Positions 13,676-19,804 of a stretch of DNA of 24,312 nucleotides are shown piece after piece. Source of the DNA: a virus; the IMG/VR virus record IMGVR_UViG_3300020200_000174, positions 1-24,312 of that record; one strand, 5' to 3'. Made by a program: the position numbers and the translations under genes. Positions within the stretch are counted from its first letter, which is position 1. The number at the start of each line of letters is the position of its first letter. The notes under the pieces are model-generated. The model ran no database searches. It was not told the origin of the DNA and worked only from the letters and a program-made list of their open reading frames with translations.

Positions 13676-14654
13676 GGTGCTTCCTCCACATAGCCGCATA
13701 CTGGCGGTCGCAGATAGATACTAGGTACGCCACGTTGCCACTTTGGTTTTCCGAGAGGATGGGAAATAGGTGGCGGCTGGACGACCACACCTTATCGAAC
13801 AGCGAACCGCCGTTGTGCTGAATGCCGAAGAGGGAATCCACGAATAGGGTTGGGGTGATTTCGTCCTGCAAGTAGGAGTAAAGGAGACCGGCGACACGCG
13901 CCCAAGCCTCACCCCCGTAGACGGTGCCAGGGCACAGCTCGAAGATTCTGATGGCGGTCCGCAAGGCCTCAATACCGTAGTATTGCCGGATGCGGAACCA
14001 AGTGAGCCACGCTTCGGACCGCCCACCGTGAAGGTTTTGCATGACTTCTTCGACGGGGGAAGCGACCTGGCTAGCGATTTCGCGGACGCTGTGGCGCACC
14101 TCACCGCCGACGGCCATGTCGACATAGCGGGCGAAGCGTTCGGCCAGATCCTTTGCGTAGGGCTTGAACAGCCCCTCGTCGAGGCCGTCCAAGGCGAGGT
14201 CGTACAGGACGTAGAAGTTGGCGGCGTTATCGGGGAGGGCGAAGTCCGGGTCGATGTCCCACAGCTTTAACGCGCGGTGCCGCTTGCTGCCACAAAGGCA
14301 GTCAAGCTCGTCGCACTCGGGGCAGCGTGTGCAGTGGCAGTCTTGGAAGCGCTCCCCGCAGCGGGCGCACTGGTCACATTGGCACTGCTCAAGCAAGTAG
14401 TTGCAATACTCGCAACGGTCGCAGGAGCAGTCGACATCGAGTTGGGTGCAGTTGTCACAACGGTAACATTCGCAAAGGTAGACGAGTTCGTCACATCGTT
14501 CACACCGAGGGCAAATGCACTCGTCGCTGATGGCGTCGCACTCGGGGCAGCGCACGCAGGTGCAATCCGGTATACACTCATCGCACGCGGAACACCGTTC
14601 GCAGGTGCAGTCAGGGGTGCGGTTGATACAGTAGGCACAGAGTACGAGTGGCAT
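13665..14654 (-). CDS. Eight-repeat cysteine array protein with C-terminal phage domain
   Basis: A 329-aa protein. Residues 6-121 are eight tandem modules C-x2-C-x6-C-x-C-x2. They start at Cys 6, 21, 36, 51, 66, 81, 96 and 111, an exact 15-residue period; only the last is two residues short. With one extra Cys at 27 this makes 33 cysteines, probably binding zinc (or Fe-S) once per module. Residues 125-329 are a helical domain with VYGGEAWARVAG and LFVDSLFGIQHNGGSLFDKV, which resembles uncharacterised phage domains (YGG..W, HN.GS...KV). GGAGGTTAA precedes ATG 14654, so the helicase stop and this start abut. It is followed with overlap by the phosphotransferase. A scaffold or nucleic-acid-binding partner is inferred; I cannot name the family. 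Confidence 0.85.
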   Translation of the reverse strand: MPLVLCAYCINRTPDCTCERCSACDECIPDCTCVRCPECDAISDECICPRCERCDELVYLCECYRCDNCTQLDVDCSCDRCEYCNYLLEQCQCDQCARCGERFQDCHCTRCPECDELDCLCGSKRHRALKLWDIDPDFALPDNAANFYVLYDLALDGLDEGLFKPYAKDLAERFARYVDMAVGGEVRHSVREIASQVASPVEEVMQNLHGGRSEAWLTWFRIRQYYGIEALRTAIRIFELCPGTVYGGEAWARVAGLLYSYLQDEITPTLFVDSLFGIQHNGGSLFDKVWSSSRHLFPILSENQSGNVAYLVSICDRQYAAMWRKHHAL

Positions 14655-15626
14655 TTAACCTCCATTCAGACCGATTAGTTTGCGGGAGAGATGGAGCGGG
14701 TCGGGCCAGCGGCAGATGAGACCCTCTCGTTCTGCGTCGGCGACCCACCGTTCGACCTCCCGCACGGACACGCCGCAAGTGTTGGACAGCTCTTGCTTGA
14801 GGTTGGCCCACAACTGGGGGCCGGCGGCGAGTGCGTTGCGGAGGACGGTGAGGTATTCGGCGCCTGCACCCTCGACCAGCTCGAACAGGCCGGTCGTGTA
14901 GTTGACGCTTAGTTGTTGGGTGGGCGGGTGCTTGGTGCGGGCGCGCGTCTTGTGGTACTGGAGCGTCCAGACTGTTTGCGGGTTGTTGCAGGTTAGCCCG
15001 AGGACGGTCGAGGGGCGGTCAGTCCAGACGCTGTTGCCACGGGCGGCGTACTTGCCGTCGTCGTGGAATTCCAGGGACGGTTTCCTTACGTGGTGGATGC
15101 CGATGAAGGTAAGGGGGTTGGGCGCTGCCATCGAGAGGCCGTCGATGGCCGAGTAGAACTCGTCGCCCACGTTCGAGTCGTTCTCGTCACCGCGGAAGAA
15201 GGCACGGAGGGGGTCGATGACGAGTACGTGCGGCGCAACGGCGGTGATGGCTTCACTGAGCCGCTGGAAGCCGGATTGCGTGTTGACCTTCAGGTCAGCC
15301 ACGGTCGTGATGGCGAGGTGGTGGGCGGGCAAGTCCTTGTACGAGGAGAGCAACTTGCGAAGCCGCTCCTGATATTCGCCCTCGGCCACCTCGGCCTGGA
15401 CGATGAGAACCTTGAATGAACGGGGGACACGACGGGTGAAGAAGTCCCCCGCACTGGCTAGTTCGAGGGCCATTTGCAGGCCCAGGTAGGACTTGCCGGC
15501 CTCACTCGGCCCGACGATGAGCAGCTTCTCGCCCAAGGCGAGGATGCGGTCTTCGATGACCGGCTCGTAGGGGAAGTCTTGCTGAACGAAGTCCTCCGCC
15601 CACCAGACCTTCGCCTCAGTGCTCAT
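14655..15626 (-). CDS. RepA-type hexameric replicative helicase (RecA fold)
   Basis: A 323-aa ATPase with Walker A GPSEAGKS at 39-46, Walker B VLVIDPL at 134-140, a sensor-like FIGIHHVRK, and AARGNSVWTDRPSTVLGL. This is the order found in RSF1010 RepA-like AAA_25 helicases of plasmids and phages. The last 75 residues (YLTVLRNALAAGPQLWANLK...SVREVERWVADAEREGLI) form a winged-helix DNA-binding region. It would unwind DNA for the family A polymerase; no primase or DnaB is visible in the window. Start ATG 15626 overlaps the upstream stop as ATGA. Confidence 0.85.
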   Translation of the reverse strand: MSTEAKVWWAEDFVQQDFPYEPVIEDRILALGEKLLIVGPSEAGKSYLGLQMALELASAGDFFTRRVPRSFKVLIVQAEVAEGEYQERLRKLLSSYKDLPAHHLAITTVADLKVNTQSGFQRLSEAITAVAPHVLVIDPLRAFFRGDENDSNVGDEFYSAIDGLSMAAPNPLTFIGIHHVRKPSLEFHDDGKYAARGNSVWTDRPSTVLGLTCNNPQTVWTLQYHKTRARTKHPPTQQLSVNYTTGLFELVEGAGAEYLTVLRNALAAGPQLWANLKQELSNTCGVSVREVERWVADAEREGLICRWPDPLHLSRKLIGLNGG

Positions 15627-16066
15627 AGGCCGTCTCCTACCTGACTGGATGTGGATGAGGGCGGGCCGATGTCATCAATTGGGACTCCATCGATGCGCCC
15701 CGTCCGGGCAGGGTAGACTTGGTTGCGTTCGGCAGCGCAGACTGTGCAGTTGCAGGTGATGCGCCGCCGGTTGGGGGTGGCATTGTCCGTGAGCCGGTTG
15801 TACTCGTCGTAGGCCGCATAGATGCGGTTGAAGCGGGTCTCGAGGGAGGCGACATCGAAGCCGGTCATGATGGTCTCCTGCTCGAGAACGTCGGATTCAC
15901 GGGCCATCCAGCTTTCCGAGGCGGTGTCGCACCAGACGTTGCCGCCCCGCAGGCTGACGCCGATGAGGTATACGGGCGGTGCACGTTGGCCATTACGTAC
16001 CAGCGTGACACGGTGGCCCACGAAGGGGAGCAGCCGGTTCAGGAGCGTGATGGTCGGGTCAGTCAT
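15623..16066 (-). CDS. Hypothetical protein, 147 aa, with a CxC..C cluster
   Basis: Start ATG 16066 (MTDPTITLLN) is chosen because it overlaps the end of the previous gene by eight bases; a longer reading would only repeat that gene in another frame. Residues 1-60 look like a small beta barrel (HRVTLVRNGQ, PVYLIGVSLRGGNVWCD), followed by a helix and ITCNCTVCAAERN, a three-cysteine cluster that may bind metal. It sits directly upstream of the helicase and may be a helicase accessory or loader, but nothing in the sequence proves that. Confidence 0.7.
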   Translation of the reverse strand: MTDPTITLLNRLLPFVGHRVTLVRNGQRAPPVYLIGVSLRGGNVWCDTASESWMARESDVLEQETIMTGFDVASLETRFNRIYAAYDEYNRLTDNATPNRRRITCNCTVCAAERNQVYPARTGRIDGVPIDDIGPPSSTSSQVGDGL

Positions 16067-16277
16067 TGTCGTCGTCCTCGAAGTCGTCGGCTGGTGAAAG
16101 GATGTTGTTAACGATGTCGACCAAGTCTCGGATGCCCGTTGAGAGGGCGTCCATCTGGTCGTAGAGAACCTCGACTTCACTGTCGGGAATGGTGGCGTTA
16201 TCCAGGAAGGTGCTCAAGCGCCAGTAGGCGTCATCGAGTGCTTGGGTTAACCGTGCTAGCTCGTCGTAGGCGGGCAT
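16059..16277 (-). CDS. Acidic coiled-coil protein, 72 aa
   Basis: Starts at ATG 16277 with GGAGG eight bases upstream. It is helical throughout (YDELARLTQALDDAYWRLST, VEVLYDQMDALSTGIRDLVD), with a very acidic end DDFEDDDND. No cysteine or membrane segment. The acidic tail is like those that recruit partners to SSB or helicase complexes, but the family is unknown. One base separates it from the previous stop. Confidence 0.7.
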   Translation of the reverse strand: MPAYDELARLTQALDDAYWRLSTFLDNATIPDSEVEVLYDQMDALSTGIRDLVDIVNNILSPADDFEDDDND

Positions 16278-16278
16278 G

Positions 16279-16668
16279 TTACCAGCCTCCTTGTTCGAGG
16301 TCGGTCTCGCCATTGAGCCGCGGGGCGCGGTACTTGCGCTCCTCCGCGGGTTCGACCCGAGCGAAGAAGGCGGCGAAGAGCTGGTCGGCCAGCGTCTGCA
16401 TGGCGACCGCCCGCTGCTCGGTTGGCAGTTTGGTGAGGGGTTCGTCGACGTCGCAACGGCAACCGGTGCCGTATTTGCAGACGCCATCGATGAGCTCGGT
16501 GCTGCGGGCAATGATGCCGCAATTGGCACAGATTGCGCCTCGTTGGCGGAAGTCCTTGACGAGGTAGTCGCGGGCTGCAGGGGTGAACATGAGGCGTTGG
16601 GCCTCATCGGGCATGAGACTCATGCCCACGATGGCACCGTCACGCCGGAATACGATGTGCAGGTTCAT
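16279..16668 (-). CDS. Putative zinc-binding protein, 129 aa
   Basis: Starts at ATG 16668 with GTGAGG five bases upstream. Cysteines at 47 and 50 (CANCG) and at 64, 70 and 72 (VCKYGTGCRC) could hold one zinc. The N-terminus (MNLHIVFRRDGAIVGMSLMP) looks like beta strands, and the C-terminal third is a long helix (VAMQTLADQLFAAFFARVEP). No recognised family. A hairpin lies in its leader. Confidence 0.7.
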   Translation of the reverse strand: MNLHIVFRRDGAIVGMSLMPDEAQRLMFTPAARDYLVKDFRQRGAICANCGIIARSTELIDGVCKYGTGCRCDVDEPLTKLPTEQRAVAMQTLADQLFAAFFARVEPAEERKYRAPRLNGETDLEQGGW

Positions 16669-16691
16669 GTTGCCTCACTTGCGATAGGATT

Positions 16692-16723
16692 GCCCCGCAG
16701 GGTGCGTTAACACCCCACGGGGC
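16692..16723 (-). other. Two-part hairpin in an intergenic leader
   Basis: GCCCCG (16692-16697) pairs with CGGGGC (16718-16723) and, inside a 2x2 internal loop, GGGTG (16700-16704) pairs with CACCC (16711-16715) around a 6-nt loop. It lies between two - strand genes (stop at 16752, start at 16668). No T tract follows on the - strand, so it is not a standard terminator. It may limit read-through or protect mRNA. Confidence 0.5.
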
Positions 16724-16751
16724 GGGGGAACCGGACGACACGAAGGAACTA

Positions 16752-17225
16752 CTATTCGGCGTGTCCCTTGCGGAACGCATCTGACGGGACCATCAGGAGA
16801 CCACGCCCGTGCTCATCCGGTAGCTTGATGATGGCTAAGCCCTCGATGGTAAAGGTGGCGATAAAGCCGTTGCGCTCGTCCCGATGAACACCAAACGGGT
16901 GGAGGGAGGAGAGGCGGATGCGCACGTTGTCGCCAATTTCGACGGGCACCCCGTCGGCGTCGAGGTACTTCGCAACGGGCGGCGGCTCGGGCATCACCAA
17001 TTCAAAGTCGTGCCTGGATGCAATGATGAAGCGGCTGTTATCCTTGTTCATTTCCGCAAGATACACCTCCCAAAACGTGGCGGTGGGGTCGCTGAACGTG
17101 AGCTCCCCGGAACGGGCGTCGTACTTGGTGATGCCGTACTTCTGCATCTTGTCGGAGACGATGCGAACCTTTGAGCCTGGGCCGACTGGAACGCCGTTGG
17201 TATCGGTGGGTATGGGCTTGTACAT
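16752..17225 (-). CDS. Protein with an internally duplicated KOW/SH3-like domain
   Basis: A 157-aa protein made of two related halves. Residues 8-22 (DTNGVPVGPGSKVRI) and 89-103 (DADGVPVEIGDNVRI) align, and each is followed by a further similar stretch (KYGITKYDARSGELTF and HPFGVHRDERNGFIATF), with an 81-residue period. The small beta-barrel look suggests KOW/SH3-type domains that bind nucleic acid or peptides. Start ATG 17225 has GAAGGAG upstream. Function unknown. Confidence 0.7.
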   Translation of the reverse strand: MYKPIPTDTNGVPVGPGSKVRIVSDKMQKYGITKYDARSGELTFSDPTATFWEVYLAEMNKDNSRFIIASRHDFELVMPEPPPVAKYLDADGVPVEIGDNVRIRLSSLHPFGVHRDERNGFIATFTIEGLAIIKLPDEHGRGLLMVPSDAFRKGHAE

Positions 17226-17282
17226 GGGGACTCCTTCTTCACAATTTCACTGGGATGGGTACGTTTGCGGGGGAAGGGGCGG

Positions 17283-17384
17283 TTACATGGCGGCACCTCC
17301 GAGGACTTGGGCCAAGACCCAAAGCCAGTTTGCGACGTGCCAGGTTATGTAGGCGGTCACGAGGACCGCGATAACTTTCGACAT
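17283..17384 (-). CDS. Possible 33-aa membrane peptide
   Basis: ATG 17384 opens MSKVIAVLVTAYITWHVANW followed by LWVLAQVLGGAAM, a single continuous hydrophobic helix with one Lys near the start. It overlaps the end of the upstream gene by 28 bases, and its ribosome site is weak. The high hydrophobicity and fit between neighbours favour a small membrane peptide, but it could be chance. Confidence 0.4.
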   Translation of the reverse strand: MSKVIAVLVTAYITWHVANWLWVLAQVLGGAAM

Positions 17385-17767
17385 AGCTGGGCGAGCCTGG
17401 CGGTGTGCTGCTCCGTGAACAGCCCGAGAAAGGCTGGCTTCGGGGCGGCGTCCCGGAGCGTGATTGGACGTAAGAGGGCGATAAGGCGGGTAAGCTCCGC
17501 CTCGACCTCGTCCCAACCGTCGGCGGCGAATCGCTTCGTGTCGATGCGGCCGGTCGGGTTGTCCTCGGTGATGGCTTGCTTGTCGTAGAGGACAATCTTC
17601 GCCGTGCCGGGGACAAGTTTGAGGTCGTGGTTCCGGGGGCCACAGCTGGACGAAACCTCTATGCGCCACCGCCCGCCCACCCAACGGGTGACTGCGTGCC
17701 GAACGACACGCTTGCGGAAGGCGGGCATCTCATCGTCCCGCTCGCTGAAGTATTGCGCCAGGCTCAT
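17357..17767 (-). CDS. Hypothetical protein, 136 aa
   Basis: Start ATG 17767 is chosen because it overlaps the previous stop as ATGA; upstream codons in this frame belong to that gene. Residues 20-80 suggest a beta-sheet (VTRWVGGRWRIEVSSSCG, LKLVPGTAKIVLYDKQ). The rest is helical and basic at the end (HTARLAQLCRKLSRSS). No known motif. In the early small-gene cluster. Confidence 0.65.
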   Translation of the reverse strand: MSLAQYFSERDDEMPAFRKRVVRHAVTRWVGGRWRIEVSSSCGPRNHDLKLVPGTAKIVLYDKQAITEDNPTGRIDTKRFAADGWDEVEAELTRLIALLRPITLRDAAPKPAFLGLFTEQHTARLAQLCRKLSRSS

Positions 17768-17982
17768 GCCTGCCCTCGGAGGGAGTGGACGGTCGTGACG
17801 GCGAAGGGGGCGAGGCCGTGGATGCCGGCATCCAGTGCTTGGCCGCAAAGGACGCAGGCTTGGGTGCCCGACGGGCGGATGTCGCCCACGAACCGGTGCT
17901 GGCCGGTTGTGTGTGGGCGCAGGACGTTCAGCGGGTTGTCCCGCAGGTTGAGTTCCTTGCGTGGGAAGCGAAGCTGAGGCAT
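17764..17982 (-). CDS. Small protein with a single CxxC, 72 aa
   Basis: Starts at ATG 17982 with AAGGAG upstream. It contains GTQACVLCGQALDAGIHGLA (Cys-43 and Cys-46, His-55), which looks like one half of a zinc site with histidines completing it (His-66 also available). The N-terminus is basic (MPQLRFPRKELNLRDN). The family is unknown; it is one of several Cys/His microproteins in this stretch. Confidence 0.65.
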   Translation of the reverse strand: MPQLRFPRKELNLRDNPLNVLRPHTTGQHRFVGDIRPSGTQACVLCGQALDAGIHGLAPFAVTTVHSLRGQA

Positions 17983-17995
17983 TGTTGTCCTCTCC

Positions 17996-18208
17996 TTATG
18001 CCCTGAAGGGCAACTGAACGTTGAAGTCGAATGGCTTTCGCCGCAAGGTGTGACCCTTGCGGTCGGCGTGGTGTTGCGCCTTCTCGAGTGCGAAGCACCA
18101 GAAGGCGCATGATTCACACGCAAGGTATGAATCGTGGGTACGGGGTTGCCCAAGGATAGCCTTGGGCACGGGGTACATGGGTTCCTTCGGCTCACGGATT
18201 TGGTGCAT
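17996..18208 (-). CDS. C2H2 zinc-finger microprotein, 70 aa
   Basis: Starts at ATG 18208 with GAGGTG four bases upstream, inside the end of the preceding gene. CESCAFWCFALEKAQHHADR then KGH gives C31-x2-C34-x12-H47-x5-H53, a C2H2-type finger ending in the KGH also seen in two other microproteins here. A basic C-terminus follows. Comparable small fingers occur in actinobacteriophages. It may bind DNA or a host protein. Confidence 0.7.
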   Translation of the reverse strand: MHQIREPKEPMYPVPKAILGQPRTHDSYLACESCAFWCFALEKAQHHADRKGHTLRRKPFDFNVQLPFRA

Positions 18209-18365
18209 CGTTCACCTCACCGGCGCAGTTCTCGCAGAGGCCATAGTCGGTGATTTCGCTGCGCATCACGAAGGCTTCACAGCGCAGGCAGGGATACCAG
18301 GTGCCCCTGTGCTGGTTGAGGAACCGGAGGAACTCCCGAGCGACCGTGATTTCCGTCTTGTCCAT
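18192..18365 (-). CDS. Zinc-ribbon microprotein, 57 aa
   Basis: ATG 18365, with AGGGGG six bases upstream, opens MDKTEITVAREFLRFLNQHR followed by GTWYPCLRCEAFVMRSEITD and YGLCENCAGEVNDAPNP. Cys 26, 29, 44 and 47 form a standard CxxC...CxxC ribbon after a short helix. It overlaps the next gene by 17 bases. A nucleic-acid or protein-binding adaptor is likely; the target is unknown. Confidence 0.7.
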   Translation of the reverse strand: MDKTEITVAREFLRFLNQHRGTWYPCLRCEAFVMRSEITDYGLCENCAGEVNDAPNP

Positions 18366-18397
18366 AAGCACCCCCTAGCTGAATTTGGCCCGCTGCT

Positions 18398-18427
18398 AGC
18401 TTAACCTGCCACCGGCAGGCTTGTCAA
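18398..18427 (-). promoter_or_regulatory. Candidate promoter with hairpin in the spacer
   Basis: On the - strand TTGACA (18427-18422) precedes a weak -10 (TAAGCT, 18403-18398) by 18 nt. The spacer holds a perfect 6-bp hairpin CCTGCC/GGCAGG (18405-18419) with a 3-nt loop, which could be an operator or the end of the upstream RNA. A start near 18391 would leave a 26-nt leader for the 57-aa gene. The -10 is poor, so this is tentative. Confidence 0.35.
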
Positions 18428-18636
18428 CCCTTGGCTTCCAACGGGGGCTGGCGCCGGTGCGCTGCATCCCAGGCGTTGCTGGTCACGTAGCGGCGGCGGG
18501 ACGGCTGGGCTGGCTCGGTGCGGTGGCCCTTCTTCCGTTCGTGGGACACGTACTCGAGTGGGCGGGTGTCCCGGCTCGCCCAGTCGCAATCGAGACAGAT
18601 GCGCTGGGTGTAGGCGGTTACAGGACACCCACCCAC
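18424..18636 (-). CDS. C2H2 zinc-finger microprotein, 70 aa
   Basis: Read from GTG 18636, which overlaps the upstream gene by 19 bases with no good ribosome site, so translation is probably coupled. RICLDCDWASRDTRPLEYVS then HERKKGH gives C14-x2-C17-x14-H32-x5-H38, a C2H2-type finger of the same KGH-ending kind as at 17996-18208. A basic tail follows (RRRYVTSNAWDAAHRRQ). The exact start is uncertain. Confidence 0.6.
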   Translation of the reverse strand: MGGCPVTAYTQRICLDCDWASRDTRPLEYVSHERKKGHRTEPAQPSRRRYVTSNAWDAAHRRQPPLEAKG

Positions 18637-18797
18637 TCAGGGAGGGGGCAGAGGATGTTGCCCCGCTCCACGGAGAAGGCCCAGCGGTGGGCCATGGCCT
18701 CCACCTCGAAGGTTTGCGTGTGTAGAACCGTGTGTCCGAGTAGGACGAGTACGGTGGGGTAGCCCCGCCCCAGGTGGACGATTGTGCGTAGTGGCAT
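18618..18797 (-). CDS. Hypothetical protein, 59 aa
   Basis: ATG 18797 has GGAGG five bases upstream and follows a promoter at 18847-18876. The product, MPLRTIVHLGRGYPTVLVLL then GHTVLHTQTFEVEAMAHRWA, reads like small beta strands ending WVGVL. No motif is recognised. It leads the leftward operon. Confidence 0.7.
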   Translation of the reverse strand: MPLRTIVHLGRGYPTVLVLLGHTVLHTQTFEVEAMAHRWAFSVERGNILCPLPEWVGVL

Positions 18798-18846
18798 GAA
18801 AACCTCCAGAGCCTCTGCCGCTCAAGTCGGCTGAAAGGCTGGGACA

Positions 18847-18876
18847 ATTCTAAGCCAAATGGGGCGGCGTTGTCAA
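18847..18876 (-). promoter_or_regulatory. Leftward sigma70 promoter
   Basis: On the - strand TTGACA (18876-18871) and TAGAAT (18852-18847) are 18 nt apart: all six -35 and five of six -10 positions match. Transcription would start near 18840, about 43 nt before the 59-aa gene. It is the best-matched promoter for the leftward block. Confidence 0.75.
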
Positions 18877-19022
18877 CCTTGCCGTTCCATTAGGCGGATG
18901 AGGGAGCGGCCAGGGCCGTGCTTGCAGGAGCAGACACGAAATCCGGCCATGCGCCCGAAGGCGTGTTGGTAGGGGTATACGTACATGTGTCCACAGGGGA
19001 GGGCTTTCACCAGGTAAATCAT
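18873..19022 (-). CDS. Cys/His-rich microprotein, 49 aa
   Basis: ATG 19022 (MIYLVKALPCGHMYVYPYQH) has GGAGG eight bases upstream and a promoter at 19056-19084. Cys-10, His-12, Cys-31, Cys-33 and His-35 (CGHMY...VCSCKHG) could bind zinc. The end is basic (GRSLIRLMERQG). It is the first gene leftward from the divergent control region, so it is probably expressed earliest. Family unknown. Confidence 0.65.
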   Translation of the reverse strand: MIYLVKALPCGHMYVYPYQHAFGRMAGFRVCSCKHGPGRSLIRLMERQG

Positions 19023-19055
19023 GGCTTGAACCTCCAGCAGAACGTTGCCGATGGC

Positions 19056-19084
19056 AGTATAGCACAGTTGGCGGCGTTTGGCAC
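19056..19084 (-). promoter_or_regulatory. Leftward extended -10 promoter
   Basis: On the - strand GTGCCA (19084-19079; four of six) precedes TATACT (19061-19056; five of six) by 17 nt, and TGC lies directly before the -10, making an extended -10. The start would be near 19050, upstream of the 49-aa gene at 19022. Confidence 0.65.
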
Positions 19085-19332
19085 GCTGGCCGTTTGGTCG
19101 GGAAAACGAATGACACGACACGACATATGTATTGGTGCGGGGAAAGTCGGATGTCGTATGTCGTGTAATTTCGTATCTGGCGGGGGCAAATACACGACAA
19201 AACATGCGACACGTTTGCAAGGCGGGTCGTCCCTCTGCTGGGTGGCGTCTGCTGGCACACGCACGCACATGTGGGCACACGCACGGGGACATGCGGAAGA
19301 AATGAGGCACACGGAAATCACACAAATGGGAC
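19085..19332. promoter_or_regulatory. Divergent control region, possible operator array or origin
   Basis: About 250 bases between leftward and rightward promoters with no supported gene. It holds the E2 hairpin (19112-19166), a further CACGACA at 19193-19199 and GCGACACG at 19206-19213, and GGCACACGCACG at 19254-19265 and again at 19274-19285, a 20-nt period (about two helical turns). Such clustered short repeats between opposed promoters are typical of regulator-binding arrays or replication origins. No initiator gene is identified, so the role is open. Confidence 0.45.
19112..19166. repeat. Hairpin element E2, related to the terminator at 3456
   Basis: ACACGACA (19113-19120) pairs with TGTCGTGT (19159-19166), and CGACAT (19121-19126) with ATGTCG (19151-19156), with a 2-nt TA bulge. 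The loop is 24 nt. The left arm (TGACACGACA) and the inner right sequence (GTCGGATGTCGT) are the same as in E1 at 3456-3504. No T tract follows. The two elements lie at opposite ends of the leftward gene block. Confidence 0.7.
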
Positions 19333-19415
19333 TTGACGCGGCGTCAAGGTAGGTGTATTGTGGTGTTGCTGGACTTGACGATAGGACAGGCCAGCAGGGA
19401 GTATAGAACGGATGA
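19304..19415 (+). repeat. Duplicated promoter-leader block, copy A
   Basis: Of these 112 bases, 34 (19304-19337) and 65 (19351-19415) are identical to copy B at 19772-19883, offset by 468. Only 13 bases in between differ. The block ends with the ATG and first base of codon two of the following gene. Confidence 0.95.
19332..19361 (+). promoter_or_regulatory. Rightward promoter A with palindromic operator
   Basis: TTGACG (19333-19338) and TATTGT (19356-19361) are 17 nt apart. The -35 is embedded in a perfect 17-nt palindrome CTTGACGCGGCGTCAAG (19332-19348), as expected for a dimeric regulator. GGACTTGACG occurs here (19329) and again at 19371, 42 bp downstream (four helical turns). This drives the 130-aa gene. 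Confidence 0.7.
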
Positions 19416-19804
19416 CGACCACTCAAGAGCAGGCAATAGCAATTTTGGAGGCGATGCTGGAGAAACAGAACACGATCCTGGCAAAACTGGACGCTATGAC
19501 GGCCAGTCAGCTGGCAAGCCAGGACGTGGTCACTCCCAAACGTCAACAGGGTAGGAAGGCCAAGTTGGCTACGCCAACGACGGCCACCAATGCCGCAGAG
19601 CCTATCCCTGGGAAACTGGTACAGGCGAGTAGCCAAAAGTTTACCGCGACGCGTCATCAGCGTGCCGCCGGTAATGCGGCCGCTTACATCTGTTTGGGAT
19701 GTAAGGGCTGGGGCTTTCACCAGGGCTTCGCGGACACACACCGCGCCAAGGGCCACGACGTGCTAACCAGGGAGGCACACGGAAATCACACAAATGGGAC
19801 TTGA
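19412..19804 (+). CDS. Coiled-coil / C2H2 zinc-finger protein, 130 aa
   Basis: Starts at ATG 19412 with AGGGAG about ten bases upstream, in a leader identical to that of the next gene. Residues 3-36 form a coiled coil (QEQAIAILEAMLEKQNTILA), probably for oligomerisation. A basic Thr/Ala linker follows (TPKRQQGRKAKLATP). The C-terminus is a C2H2 finger, C94-x2-C97-x12-H110-x4-H115, in CLGCKGWGFHQGFADTHRAK and GH. A DNA-binding regulator is plausible given its position in the control region. The last ten residues (EAHGNHTNGT) are encoded by the start of repeat copy B, so that end of the gene was shaped by the duplication. Confidence 0.7.
   Translation: MTTTQEQAIAILEAMLEKQNTILAKLDAMTASQLASQDVVTPKRQQGRKAKLATPTTATNAAEPIPGKLVQASSQKFTATRHQRAAGNAAAYICLGCKGWGFHQGFADTHRAKGHDVLTREAHGNHTNGT

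Noticed and set aside
19254-19285. CRISPR-like or iteron array
   Set aside because: Only two copies of a 12-nt motif with a 20-nt period. Too few and too short for CRISPR, and not enough to claim iterons.
19375-19407. TTGACG...TATAGA as an alternative promoter within the repeated leader
   Set aside because: The spacing is 21 nt, too long for sigma70, whereas the upstream TTGACG/TTGACA-N17-TATTGT is correctly spaced in both copies.
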